The notes under the pieces were generated by a model that was not told where the DNA came from, made no database searches, and saw nothing but the letters and a program-made list of their open reading frames with translations. A program made the position numbers and the translations under genes. 64,000 bases of DNA from Leptodontidium sp. MPI-SDFR-AT-0119 (Eukaryota; Ascomycota; Leotiomycetes; Helotiales; Leptodontidiaceae). The stretch lies in contig JAHLEZ010000003.1 of NCBI GenBank assembly GCA_020726505.1, positions 3,162,001-3,226,000 on the forward strand, written 5' to 3'. Each line of letters begins with the position of its first letter. Within the stretch, counting starts at the first letter, position 1. This document shows, in pieces, positions 35,334 through 47,540 of this stretch.

Positions 35334-36049
35334 TCTGGGCGGATTCTAGAAGTGATGGCAAGTGCCTGGACACTGAAAGATGGTCTGCGAGGAGATTCGC
35401 AATTTTCAAGTTGATGAGAATACTGTTGTCTGCTTCTCATTGTCCGTAACTTGCAAGTGCAACTGGAGAGTGGCGAACTAAGTTCCGTGACCCGAGCATC
35501 CTTGCGACGATGGTTCTTTATAACTGTCATTATGACAAACGGCTTTGATCTATATACTGGATGTGTGTTGAGCTGTTTTCGGCACGATGCGAAGTGGTGC
35601 GGTTGGCAGAAGAAGCGAGATGCCCGAAAGCAGCTTTAAGCCCCATTAGCCAAGGCCGATCACATGACCTCACGGATTGTCAACTTCTCCTTCCTCCTCC
35701 TCTCCTCTCCTCTCCCCAGTCTTTCTTTCTTTTCCCTTCAACAGATATATGTTTGCTCTATTTGCACCTCACCTCGTGCTCTTCTACGCGAGGAATTTAA
35801 ACCATTAGAACAGTTAGAATTGGTTGCTAGTCACATTCCTGGCTTGTTGATAGTCTGAGCGCAGCAAGGAATGCATTTGATCGAGACATCCCTCCGCACT
35901 CTGTCGCTCGCGACCATCGCACTTTTTGCGGAGAACCGCGTTCAAATTTTCTCTGAAGCATCACTGTGTGGTCCGACTTCTGCTTTACGACACTGGCGGC
36001 ATCGAGGTTGGTTTCAGAAGACTTAGAAAGTTGACTGAGTGTCCACGAC
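35334..36049. other. Divergent intergenic region (about 716 bp)
   Basis: It separates the DSGAT gene (minus) from the long repeat gene (plus), so it should hold both promoters. A CTCCTCTCCTCTC-type tract lies at about 35694-35717. No TATA box was singled out. Confidence 0.5.
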
Positions 36050-38640
36050 ATGGCTTCAGCTGGGTAAGCTTTCCATCACTAGTTCTCAGCAATGGCGTAG
36101 ATACCAGCCATGAATGTCTGCTAATCCAATGTAGTGTGGGAGAATCAGCTCCGCTTCCAGAGCCTAATTCATGGAAAGGTCATCCCCAGCCTGATCCCGA
36201 TGTACGACTCCTAGCTGCCAGATACTTTCTTGCAGACGAAGACCCAGACCGATGTCTAGACTTTGCATCCCGGATTGATGAGCTCGAGGAATACGTGTCT
36301 TACATTGAGACGGGAGTCAAAAAACAGTCTATTGCATGCGACCCTGACCTCCTCCGAGATGTCAAGGTCAAGCTGGCTGTCCACCGAGACTGGGAAAAGC
36401 GCAGGAGAGATGGAATTCCCGACATAGGATGCGACAAGAAACCATGGCAGCTGCCATACTCATCCAGGACTTCAGCTGCACAGGCTCCTGCCCGCCTAAA
36501 TCCTATACTAGCCGCCTCCGCGCTTTCTACCCAGGTGCGAGAAGATCATCCGCCATTCTCTGTACGTCGGGAGGATGACCATGCTTCTTTCATTACAGCC
36601 TTGAAGAAAGATGCGACTGGCGACCCGGACGAGGTAGACATTGAGACAAACCTGCTCTGGACAGAAAGTCGAGCTTATGGCTGGGCTCTCCGGGAACCAG
36701 TTCTCATTCCATCGTGGATGCATCCCACAGAAGGCATTCCCAGACAAGGTGTATCGGCGGCAGATATCACTCCTTGGTATCGCAAGATCACTGTTGTTGA
36801 TCCTGCTGACACAGAAAGAACGCGTCCTACCCGGGGTTGGATCCCGGCATACCTTCGGGCTCGAGAGCAGAGGATCAACCATCTTTTGAAAAAGACTGAC
36901 CTAAACGACAAAGACATGGAAGAGCTGGAAGAGCTTCTTTATTTTATCGAACCACCCGAATTGCATCGTTTGCACGCCGAGAATCTCGCTTTCGACAAGG
37001 ATGAAGCCCTTGGTCTTGTTACCGAAGAAGAGAAAGAATATAGACAGAAAGTCTCGGGCGAATTTGCTGCTGAGCAACAGAAGTGGATGAGCACTTTCAC
37101 TGACGTCTACTTGATTCTCAAGACCTCAAATTCTGAAACATTCAAGAGCGAGCAACCAGGAGTTTTCTATGTTTGCCATGGAGTAATGAACCGTGAACGG
37201 CAAGCCACACTCGAGAAGGCCAATGACCTCCTCACGCAAATTTTCGCAGTCAATGGCAACTTGAACAGTTTGAGCGGCGAAGACTTGGCTGCATTCGAAG
37301 TTTTCTTGCAGTATTCTCAACCAAGCGCGATCACTGACCTAGGACGACGGCGAGCCGCAATCCTTCGGCAAACCAGAGCGATCGGAAGAGACGATCTAAG
37401 GGAGGATGACAAAGAACGATATGATAAAATCCATCGTGAGGAAATGGCACAGCGGAATAAGTGGATCAAATCAATTGCAGGCACCAGCCCCGAATTCCGG
37501 TATCTTCGTCCTGGGGAAATGGCAGACATCCCAGCAGACCCGAACAAGCCTGAAGTGCTCTACATCCCATGGGAAATTTCATCCATACCTACCTTGCAAG
37601 CTCCCATTCTCATTGAGCTTGCGCTTCCCCCCTCAGTTCGGACGCTTCAAGAAAATTTGAAGTTAAGATTGGCCAACACAGACGACCACGACGACAGCGA
37701 TGACATATCCGTGGGGCTCCACCTATACCTAGAAGTTGCTTACCCAGAGCTTCGCACTCTTGGTATGCAATGGTTGAGGTATCGCTCGATTTTAATAAAC
37801 GGCACGCTAGCACCAGATCAATTGAGACTCAAGCAGGATCTTGATCCGATATTTGAACGAAAGTTCAGGAATTGGCGATATGGACTACTTGACCGACACA
37901 AGATGATCACCGTGAAGATGCAACGTCAAGGTCAGGAAGACGAAAGGCCGGGCATTCTTTACTGCCGCCATGTGGTTGGCGAATGTGACGAGCAGGACCA
38001 CCACAGGCATATGATCCAAACTTTGCTGGACCTCGGACCAGACCGTGGAGCGAATGATACTCTGGATCTCCAGACCATTCTGACCCACTATCAATACTCT
38101 GCTCTGCGGCATCTGCATGATGAATACCTGTCCACAGCGCAAGGTAAAACTAGCATCCCACTACTCGAGACCCGCAAAAAGAGATGGATAGACATGATGA
38201 ACAGATGGATCAAAACCCTCGAAGGATGTTTGGTAGAAATCAAGAGACCAAACCCGAGCACAGATCCAGATAATGATCCATCGACAGTTTATTACCGCGG
38301 GCCAGTGAGGCCAGCATTACACTCCCCTATGTCACCGGAACAGGCATCCAAGCTCAAATCTCACTTGCTCAGCAACCAGCCCGCACAGGAATATCAACTA
38401 CTTGGCGATGCGCCGCTCGATGTCAAGAAGGCTTTTGAGAAGTACAAGGAATCGAGGAGACCGGATAATGCTGTGTTCTATGCCATTCAACTTGTCTCGT
38501 GGCTTGAGGGTGGCCAAGCTAGTCCACCCGTCAGCACCGACCATGAAAGCGAGACAGAGGAGCCTACCAGTCTCGACAGCTCCTCTGACAATGAGCACGA
38601 AGCATGTTCGCTACCCCCCTTCTCCCGGAATTCAAAATAA
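36050..38640 (+). CDS. Large helical repeat protein, part 1 (839 aa)
   Basis: Exon 1 is 36050-36063 (ATG GCT TCA GCT GG). The intron is 36064-36134 (GTAAGC...TGTAG), and exon 2 is 36135-38640. The N-terminus reads MASAGVGESAPLPEPN. A degenerate unit of roughly 110-135 residues recurs. Each has a basic segment with a Trp (W near 322, 448, 585, 689) followed 25-35 residues later by a hydrophobic strand with a Tyr (GVFYVCHG about 347, EVLYIPWE about 478, GILYCRHV about 611, TVYYRGPV about 722). The C-terminus is acidic and Ser-rich and ends NSK. I do not recognise the family. Its end overlaps the next frame by 50 nt, so the two may be one gene broken by a single-base indel. Confidence 0.8.
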
Positions 38641-41600
38641 CGGCAATCCTTTGGGTGTGGATCTCAATTTGTTGCTACCCCAGATAAAAGATATCGAAAA
38701 CGAGATCAACCGCATCACAACGATTCTGAGAGCAGCCGACAAGCCGCGACCTGTTCTGCAAAATAGGCTTCAAACATTGTTGTCACAATTCATCCCTTGC
38801 GAAATGGCTGAGAAGATGTCGGTGATCAAGCGCCAACATGCACAACTTGGCAAGAGGTACAAATCTGCCGACTTGAGTGACCTGAAGCTCCGTATAGAGC
38901 TATTAGTGATAGATTTCAATTGCTGGATTCGAGACATTACTGACTACGGCGTTTCTATTCGGATGCCTTCCCAACCCCTTCTCGCAACTCGTAAAGTGCC
39001 GCTGGAGTTTAGAGTTCATACAACGGGATCAGGTCCAGATTTCCGTATCTACGGGCCAGACAGAAGCTCTATTGCCTCGAATGATCCGCCGAGATCAGCT
39101 CCGCTGAGATTCCACAGGATACCATCTAATGTGCGGAACTCCAAGAGGTTCACCGAGGCCGACAAGCTTATTGTTCGCGACTTTGAAAGAGGCATCAATA
39201 ACTTGCTGAAAGAACGGTCGCAAGGCAGATTAGACTGGGATGCCAGCGAAATATTACTTTCGAAGTTGCGGGTCATCCTGCCCACCCCTTTGCGAGACCA
39301 GGAGAGAGAACACTTTGCCATAGACAAAAGGGCAAGAGAGGATCCCACATCACAAAGTGAGGATGCGGAGTTCTGGCAGTCATTAGAAAAGTGGAACGCC
39401 ACTCTAGAGGGATGGATCAAAACCATTCCCAATGGAAAAGTCATCATTGCTATGGATGATGCTGGCCAAGATCCATCGAAAACATTGCCTTTGACAGTGA
39501 CGGACATATCAGAGCTTCAGCAGCTGGCCACTCCTCGCCCCAAGGTCTTGCCACGAGCCGTCAGAGCCCTTGACCGAGACCTAAAAGATTATTTGTTTGG
39601 GGATTTCGCAGCGCTCTCGACCAAAGAACGACAAAAGCGAGAATCCATTCTTTGGGCATTTTTTAGCCCCATCTACGCCCATGTGCGACGACAGCTCCTC
39701 ATTCACATCGAAGAAGTTTACTTCCCAGGTGGATGGGACTCGCAGAACTTGACAATCGAGGTCGATGCTCTGATTGAGTTGATAGCACTACGGTGCTGCA
39801 CTTTGTACAGGGATGTTTTGAGGACACTGCCGGAGGTGACCATAGCGGAGCCAGTCCCTGGCGTGTATGAATTAGTACACGCATCGCTGCTCGCATCCGA
39901 TGACGAGGGTCATATGTCGGATGCCACAGAGGAGGAGCGAATTGCAACCAAGCTCTTAAGACCATTTGTACTCGAAATGTTTACGCCAGGGCGGAGAGAG
40001 TACCTCACAATTTCGGCAAAGTTCAGACGTCGGATTACCCTTGCCCCGGATGAACAATCAACATTCTTCAACTCGGTGTCACGTGTGGCACAGACGGGTT
40101 TGAGTCTGCAGGAATTGCAAATTGCGTCTGACATCTCTGCCAAACTAGCGGCCAGAGCTTTTCAATATGAAGGACTATCTGACAAAGAGCAGGAGTATTT
40201 TCTTGATACAAAACACTTTTGTGTGTGGTACCGAATGACGCTCAACACTTTCCCAGAAGTACTGAGACTTACTGAGTCGCCTGAGGTCTTGGGCAGGCAG
40301 GTCAGGGAAGCCTTGAGGCTTCGCTATCGACCCCATCAAAAAGTTGTTCCGGTCCTGGTTGAGCCTCCAAGTAGGGCTGAAATACAGGAACTACAAGTAG
40401 TGCTCAATAATTTGTCAGTACGAGAAAAAGGCAACAAGGCCACTCCGGAAATGAGCAGCGCGCTTGACTTCGTTCTCAGAGAGCTTTTAAGCCCTTCTCT
40501 GCGACTTCTTAAATCGCGCATCGATCTGCAGGAGAAAGGATCTTTGGACTCGCTCTCCGCATCAATTATCGACGGTATGGGGTTCCTGGATGCCCAGAGA
40601 GGTTTTCAGTCTCGCTTCCAGAAATTCAAAACAGGATTGTGTTCGAGGTTTGGCATCGTGTTAGACTCTTGGTGGTATAGTGAAGCTGTCATATTTGCAG
40701 CATGTGCACGGTGGAAATTGTGGAAATCATCGAATCAAAATACAGATGGCTCGCCAAAATTTCTGGTTTCGACTACAACACTGGAGGATGAGGTTCAACA
40801 GGATCTGTTTGAGACATATGCAATGCTGACCGACTGGGTCTCCAATGGTTGCCCTGAAGACGTACCTGACAACACTCGAATACGATTGATCCTCAAGGCC
40901 ATACCTGACACGGATCTCGCTCCTTTGCAAGCGCAAATTCGAAATACTACCGAGCTGATGCAGTTTGCAGATAACTTCGAAGACCAAAAGCAAGCTCTGT
41001 TCCTTATTGGAAGCAAAGAAGAATTCATCAAATCCTACATGCAATGGTATAGCTCACAACAAGTAAGTCCAGCCACCTAGAACGGCCTACAGCCCACTAA
41101 CCGACGCCACCTAGCGATCGACATTGCAAGCTCTGAGGAAGCAATATGCAGGCATCGAAAGCAGCTTTAAGGACTTCAGTGGGAAGGCGGAAAGGAGAGG
41201 TATTCAGAGAGCTGCTATTGAGATCGGTCTAAATCTCCTTGCAAGCAACCAGGAGCAACATCGTCCCGCTGACCGCTTCAGAGTCCTGGATCTGTCTCGC
41301 AAGCACGTGGCTATTGAGAAAGAGATCCCGATAACTCTTCCTTTGGAGCCTTCCAGACGCCAAACCGAGCAGGATGCCTTTGAATTCACGAAGAAGATGC
41401 TCGCTTACAGGGATTGGAAGGAATTTGACTACGAGGTTTCCCGTGAGAAAATACTCGAAGATCCGTCGATTGTCATCCAACCTGAGGATGAGAGGTTCAG
41501 GACTTTTTACGGCGAAATCGTCAACCAAGATCCCCATAATTTTGCTAAATCATACGTGGTTTTGGATCCTCCGATCAATTACAACGGCCCCTTTGTTACC

Positions 41601-44311
41601 CCGGATGCAGCTAACATGATGGGGACTGCCAGTAGACGACAGGCCGAACTAAGTCGCATCGCACTTCAACTACAGAGTGCATATACTGAGTTTCCAAGGC
41701 CGCTACTCGAGAGGTTGCTCTCACTGGTGTCTCAGGGCATGGATGCCATGCAGCTCATCAATCATCGTCTATACGACGAAGTTCCTCTCACAAAGCCAGA
41801 ACTTAATCTTCTCGAGGAGATTTCAGGCGATTCGTGGGACGAGATTTCCACAGACTATCCTGAAACAAGTCCTGAGTTGAATGGATTTTTGAATGTTCAT
41901 ATGTCTCTGCTACACGCTTTTGAAACAGACCTTCAGCTAATTGAGGGAATACCTTTATGGTCACCTAAACCCGATATACGACCCACCGGTGAATTTTCGG
42001 ATCTTGTTCAAAACAGGTACTCTCCTGATATACCTAGCCAGCATGGCGCCACGCTGGATCACTTGAGCCTCGAATTCCAAAGGCTCAAAGGCATCACTCC
42101 CTATGTTCAGCATGACATGCGCCAGTTCCTCGCAGCAATGAAAAGCGCGGGCAGAATTCAGTAAGTGTGGCCCCCGGGGGCCGTATAGCCACAAAGCTAA
42201 CACAGCGTAGTTACGATGGAACGTATGGGAATGAGCTCGTTTCCTGGATTCCGTACAGTGGGCACCCCGAGAATAAGTATGTAACCTCCAAGGAGGAAGC
42301 ATTATCCCTGCCTTACATAAGGCGCAACGTTTCGAATCAACTTGAGGTTCAGTACGACGCGGAAAGGACCATGGGCCCTCCTATTCTCCAGCCAAACAAG
42401 TATGAATATTTCCAGCGTCTGGCATTCAGACTTGGCAGGGATACTCTGCGAGCTCTTCAGACTTTACGAGATCCACCACTCAGTCCCGAGCAGGCGTTTT
42501 ATGATCAGACCAGAGTCGCGGAGCTTGCTGAAGAAAACATGAAATGCGTCACGCCGGAAGAGCGAGGCCAAAGTACTCTAAGTTCCACGGTCAATCTGAA
42601 CGACATCAATGTGGTGAACATCGCTCGGGAAGTCTGTTCCTCCTCTCCGCACCTTGCCGTGGAATTGGGCATTCAGCTTCCCTACAGACACCCATACAGC
42701 AACGAGCCTGTAGTAGACGTTGAGTTGAATGCAACACAAGCAGCCGCTTTGGTCCAGCTGAAGATCTTGGAAGAAATCAGCAACAGCTTCGAACCGAAAT
42801 TCCCTGTCGAGGAGACAGTTTGGGATTTTGCCAACGGAAACTTGGCTACGGAGACACGCACGGTAAATGGTCGCCAGATACTTATGAGGAAGCAACAAAC
42901 CAGATATTTCTCTGTACGCAGGCACCCGATTTGCTGCCAAACACGGGCAACCAAGGAAGCAATCAAGAAGTCAGGACCAATAATTCAATTCGAGCCACCA
43001 CACGAACCTGTGCTCACGGATCAACAACGAATTGAAAGAGAACAGAGGGAGGAAGCGAAGGCTGCAGCTGAGGCCGCGAGGGGGCCTTTGAAAACGGCAA
43101 GACATATTCGAGGCCAGATGCCGTACTACCCTTTCGGAGAAACTCCGTACCAGGAAGCATACCAGAGTCATGTGATGGAATATGAGTTGCGAGATGGTAT
43201 GTGATGCTTCCGGTCAGTATTATAATCTTAGCACTAACGCAAAACAGTTGAGGCATTCAATCCAAAGCCCAAAGGTGTTCTCGCCGGTATGGAACGCGGT
43301 CTCAGACGAATATTTGGCGCAGGAGAAACAGTGCCAGCAGTGGTTGTTGAACCTCCTGAAGACCCACCAATTCCTAACGACCCTCACCCCCTGCCAAAGA
43401 TCCCTCCAGGATGGGTGCCGGACAACATCTCCGCTAAAGAGAAGCGTCTTCGTTTGATCGAGCTCGCCAAGCAAACCCCTGGATTCCCAGACCCCGCTAT
43501 TCCAGAATGGTACCACACACAGGATGAGATTGAAGTGGCTCGCATTCGAGCGGAGACCACGCGCCAACTGAACGAGATTGCTGCAAATGATGCTGAAGTT
43601 GCTCGCAAGTACGGAAAGGAGAAATCACAAGCAACCGCTGTAGAATGGGCTACGTGGCAACGACGATGTGGGGTTGATCCGAGAACAAGCATGAAGTTCC
43701 GCGTTTCCAATACGACTGCTGGCGGTCTAGGTGCTAGGGCTAGAGTAAGACCTAGTCCTCTACAAACTACAGGCGGGCGAAGATCCAGCAGACCTATTAG
43801 AAGACAGGGTGCTGCGAGACAAGCATTTGTAGGACAACAGAATGCTAGGCAGGGATTTCAATCGCCTCTAGCTCCAGTGAGTCCTCACCTTCAACAAGGC
43901 CAAACACCTTCTGGAAGCCCAGATCTCGCTTCCGACGGTGGACCCGGAAGTCCACCAGGAAGTCGAACTCAATCCGACACTTCTCCAAGCGCACCTATCA
44001 ACCTAGACCAACCCGGTGACGGCGGTATTGCCATGGGAGAACTCACAGCCGCCCAACAAGCAGCTATGACTGCAGGCCTTGCTGCCATGGGAGTCATCAC
44101 TGGGGTCCAAGACGAGGAGAAGAAACTTGAGGAGAACCGCTTGGCATTTGAAGCGCTTCGCCAACAGGTTGCGGACTTCGATGCCGAGGAGGAAGAGGCG
44201 AAGAGAAGGATAGATGCGGAGAATGAAGGTCGTCTTCAGGCTTCGGCCGTGAATGATTCTGATGACGTTGACATGGATGATTCTGATAGCTCTTGGTTGT
44301 TTGATGGGTGA
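38591..44311 (+). CDS. Large helical repeat protein, part 2 (1855 aa)
   Basis: Exons: 38591-41062, 41115-42160, 42211-43196 and 43248-44311. The introns are 50-52 nt with GTAAGT, GTAAGT and GTATGT donors. They total 5568 nt. The ATG at 38591 lies inside the end of the preceding frame. The first ~1000 residues continue the degenerate Trp/Tyr repeat style (EKWNATLEGWIKTIP near 270; CTLYRDVLRTLPEV followed by PGVYELVHAS). The C-terminal third differs. It has a Glu/Ala-rich coiled coil (RIEREQREEAKAAAEAA), a QMPYYPFGETPYQEAY segment, a Pro- and Gly-rich low-complexity region, a second coiled coil (EEKKLEENRLAFEALRQQV), and an acidic tail ending DSDSSWLFDG. The function is unknown. Size and coiled coils suggest a scaffold, which is inference only. 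Confidence 0.8.
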
Positions 44312-45022
44312 TGTTGTGAATTTGTGACATTTTGTTTATGTGAGGGAGGATGAGATGAGAAATTGTGTTTTGTTGGACGGAGCATTGGATTGCAGGACGT
44401 TCATCTCGTTTCATTTGCTTAGTTTTCTGGGCCAGGGTGCGGATATTCTTTTTGTATCAGTAATAGTTATGCTTCTTTTTTGGGTGTGGAGTCTAGGTGG
44501 TTTGTTCTTGATTTATTGATAGTAAATCTTCTCCCAAATGATTACCCTTACTGATATACATCTATCTTGCTTCAAGGTTGCTAGGTGGTGATAACCAGAG
44601 AACTAACGAAACTTTCTTGAATATTATCTTGGCTCGGACAAATCATTGTACCTCATAGCTGTGGCGGCGGGGAAAAGCCACCAGAAGCCAGTCTGGAAAC
44701 TGAATTGTACCAAAACCTTTAATTGACTTCATATATCTATCAAATGTCAAGCCAGGGTTTTCGTGATGAAGTCCCAGAGTTCTCGATGGCGATTCTTGCT
44801 CTGCAGACCTGAGAGCAGAAAGGTCAATAAAGGATATATCAGCCCCTATTCTCAAGCGAGCCCCACATCCACATGCAGACACCGCGCGGTCCACTGTTTG
44901 CTTTGTTTGCTTTCGATGTTCCACAGCTCTCACTCTACCATTCAATCCAAAGTTGAAGCTTCAACTCCGAACAAACCGCATGTAACACAGTTCCACCACC
45001 GTCCAGAACCCAATACAATACA
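44312..45022. other. Intergenic region
   Basis: The 3' flank of the long gene and promoter of the DUF423-like gene. A 100-codon minus-strand frame (44643-44945) has no recognisable features and is not called. Confidence 0.5.
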
Positions 45023-45486
45023 ATGCCTCCATTCTGGACAATCGGCTGTATCTACGGCGCGTCTGCCGTAACGTTGGGTGCATTCGGAGCTCACGGGTTG
45101 AAGAAGCGTATTGCTGATCCAGCGAAGCTTGCAAACTGGGGGACGGCTGCTCAGTATCAGGTACTCCACTTCACCTTTCTCCCCTCCCCCTTCTTAAATA
45201 TCCCTCTACTTCCTCCTCAATCGTACAATTCACTGACACGCACCTTCTACAGCTCATCCACTCCGGCATTCTCCTCGTAGCCACAACAGCAGCTCCCAAG
45301 AACACCCTCGCAGCATCCCTCTTCGTAGCCGGCATGACGATGTTCAGCGGCAGCATATACCTCCTTACACTTGATCCGCAGAGGTTCAAGGCTCTGGGAC
45401 CAGTTACGCCGCTAGGTGGGTTGTGTTTGATTGGGGGGTGGGCGGCGCTGGCTTTTGGGAAGAGGTTGCCGATTCCGAGGGTCTGA
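45023..45486 (+). CDS. DUF423 / TMEM256-family small membrane protein
   Basis: Exon 1 is 45023-45160 and exon 2 is 45253-45486. The intron is 45161-45252 (GTACTC...CTACAG). It encodes 123 residues. The landmarks GASAVTLGAFGAHGLKKR near the start, then WGTAAQYQLIHSGILLVA across the splice, GMTMFSGSIYLLTL, and GPVTPLGGLCLIGGWAAL are typical of the DUF423 family of small proteins with three to four membrane helices found in bacteria and in eukaryotes (TMEM256). The length matches the family. The biochemical role of the family is not established. The model is compact and conserved, so this is one of the surest calls here. Confidence 0.93.
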
Positions 45487-45992
45487 GGGTGGGGAGGACA
45501 GAGGATGGATGTGTCTGATGATTTGCGGGGAGAATATGGCGTTTGGGATGGGATATGGATATGGACGGGCTGGATGGAATCTCTGCTCGATGAGTGATCG
45601 CTGCTCTGTGTATGATGGGTAGTGGGATGAATGAATACCCCAAAAGCATTTTTCTTGTACTTCTCACGTTGTACTTCTTGTGCCACAGCGCTGCATTCAA
45701 GTGAAGGGCTGTATCTTTGAATTTATTTCCCTTCCGTTTGGCCGAAGGTTAAATAAATGCCAAGTAGGCTGGCCATAATGCTTTCTCTGGTTCCAATATC
45801 AACAAGTGTTGCGATCTCAGGCATTGATCCGGGTGGGTCTGGCACGCGGGTTTGATTCCTCGGAAGCAACAATTCATTCGATACCCTCTAATAACCCATG
45901 TCCTATCAACACCTCAGCGAATTGTCCCCAGAAACAGATCAGTCCTGCACTCATCTGATGTATCCAGCCCAGAAGTTTGGATTACCCGCGAC
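45487..45992. other. Intergenic region between convergent genes
   Basis: The 3' flanks of the DUF423-like gene (plus) and the 8-Cys gene (minus). Nothing else was identified. Confidence 0.5.
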
Positions 45993-46394
45993 TCAGACGC
46001 AATCGATACCTAATCGTCCGGCACCACCCCAGCTCTTCAATCTCGTCAGCATTTTCAAAACACAAGCAGTCTTGAGGAGATTGACATACTTTCCAAGTGT
46101 CCTTGCAACAGCGAGCCTCAAGACCATGGACTTCACATCCCCACGAGCCCATGCCTACGACAGCTCAGCAGTTGTATGTCATCGAGACGTCTGAAACTTA
46201 CAAACATAGCCAACTGGTACGCCGGTTTGTGGGATTCTGTGATCTGGGACGTGGAAGGTGTTCTTCATTGTGTCGGGCGTAGCGGTGCCGTAGTTTGCGC
46301 AGCAGTCTGAGAATCGATCTGAAGGGCAGTCCTTTGCGGTTGCGGCGCCGAGAATGCCGGCGAGGAGGGCGATGGTGGTGAGGATTTTGACCAT
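45993..46394 (-). CDS. Small secreted 8-Cys protein with hydrophobin-like cysteine order (99 aa)
   Basis: Exons: 46394-46202, 46154-46090 and 46034-45993, total 300 nt. Intron 1 is 46155-46201 (GTAAGT...TAG, phase 1) and intron 2 is 46035-46089 (GTATGT...TGCTGAC...GAAG, phase 0). The signal peptide is MVKILTTIALLAGILGAATA. The mature part has Cys at 23, 31, 32, 65, 71, 80, 81 and 98: C-x7-CC-x32-C-x5-C-x8-CC-x16-C, the C-CC-C-C-CC-C order of hydrophobins. The last exon encodes only 13 residues (SWGGAGRLGIDCV). If intron 2 is retained, exon 2 would read through to 45982 with three further cysteines; the spliced form is preferred because it gives the paired pattern seen next door. Function unknown; surface or effector role is possible. 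Confidence 0.75.
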
Positions 46395-47071
46395 TTTGAA
46401 TGTATTGATGTTGATACGATGTCCGAATTAATGGTTGAAGTGATGTTTGTTTGTGGATGGCTAATGTGGCATGTTGATAACGATAGGAGTTGAACTGGAG
46501 AGGAATTTTCGGGCATTTATTCGAGTGAGTTCTCGAAGCATGGAAGGTGCTATTGAAGAGATCATGGTGCTTGACTTTGGGGAAAGAACAGCTGAAGAAA
46601 CGAACGGACGAATGTATGAGGGATGGAAAGAATAAACTATAGCTTTCGAAAGATCCTTGAGCCAGGTCTCGATCGACAGCCCGTCGACACAAGATCAAGG
46701 GTAGCAATCGGTCTTCCTACCTCTGATCTAGAGAACCGCGATTAAGAAAACCATGTATGAAAGATAAATGCCAGGTTGTGTAATCACTAAAATGAAGGAG
46801 AGATCATGGAAAATTTGTCTCATACGCGATACCGGAAGAGGCTTACAGCAAATGCCAAATCTAATGATTGGCGATCTAGATGACCATTGGGACAAAACCT
46901 CTATTTCGCTGGCTTTCAAGCGTTCCTTTGGGTATGTGGACTGTGAACACGATTTCGCTGGCTTCGCTTGATACAAATTCAATCAAAGCTAATCCGAATT
47001 GATCCTCCACTCTCAACCAGCGCGACAAACCCTATTTTCGTAAACGCATTCCCCCACCTGCAGTCTGAACC
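46395..47071. other. Intergenic region
   Basis: It separates two tandem minus-strand 8-Cys genes and should contain the promoter of the 46394 gene. No TATA box was singled out. Confidence 0.5.
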
Positions 47072-47540
47072 TCAATAATAACAATCAAGCGTTAGAGCTC
47101 CTCCACCCTGTAGATCCAGTATCAGAAACGAGACTTGCAAAACATTCCACTTCACCTCACAGGAGAGAACTTACATAATACGGCCCGGAGCAGCAGGAAA
47201 CCAGAGTCCCTGACGGACACCACTTCACACCAGACCGAGTATAGAGAAGTGGTGAACCTGAAATTATTAGCGCTCATATTCTATCTATTGACTCTAGTTC
47301 TTCGAGTAGAGCGCACTTACATGATGATCCAATAAATTCATCGAACGGAAGCCTGACCCCGTAGCGACGAGCGAGGACTTGGCCTTCATATGAGTCTTTG
47401 TTGATGATCTTGGAGCAACAGCTGGGTTGGCCACCTTCGGGGCAGTAGACGCCTCTCATTTCTTTTGTTGCGAGGTTGGCTGCGACGACACCGAGGAGAG
47501 CGAGAGCATTGACGAAGGATAGAGCAAGGCGCGGAAGCAT
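47072..47540 (-). CDS. Small secreted 8-Cys protein with hydrophobin-like cysteine order (112 aa)
   Basis: Exons: 47540-47321, 47257-47175 and 47107-47072, total 339 nt. The introns are 47258-47320 (GTAAGT...TTTCAG, phase 1) and 47108-47174 (GTAAGT...CTACAG, phase 0). The ATG at 47540 is chosen because it opens directly on a signal peptide (MLPRLALSFVNALALLGVVAA). Cysteines fall at 33, 41, 42, 74, 87, 95, 96 and 110: C-x7-CC-x31-C-x12-C-x7-CC-x13-C. The last exon is tiny and Gly-rich (GGGALTLDCYY). Exon layout, intron phases and first-half spacing match the gene at 45993-46394, so the two are probably relatives. It may coat the cell surface or act as an effector; neither is shown. Confidence 0.8.

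Noticed and set aside
38591..38682. An intron joining the two long repeat-protein frames
   Set aside because: No GT-AG pair with a reasonable donor restores the frame; a single-base shift or two genes explain it better.
45848..45866. B-box-like GGTTTGATTCC
   Set aside because: No upstream A-box or cloverleaf; a single mismatched box is not enough to call a tRNA.
45982..46089. Read-through of exon 2 in the 46394 gene giving 121 residues and 11 Cys
   Set aside because: GTATGT, TGCTGAC and GAAG signals support an intron there, and the spliced form gives the 8-Cys pattern of its neighbour.
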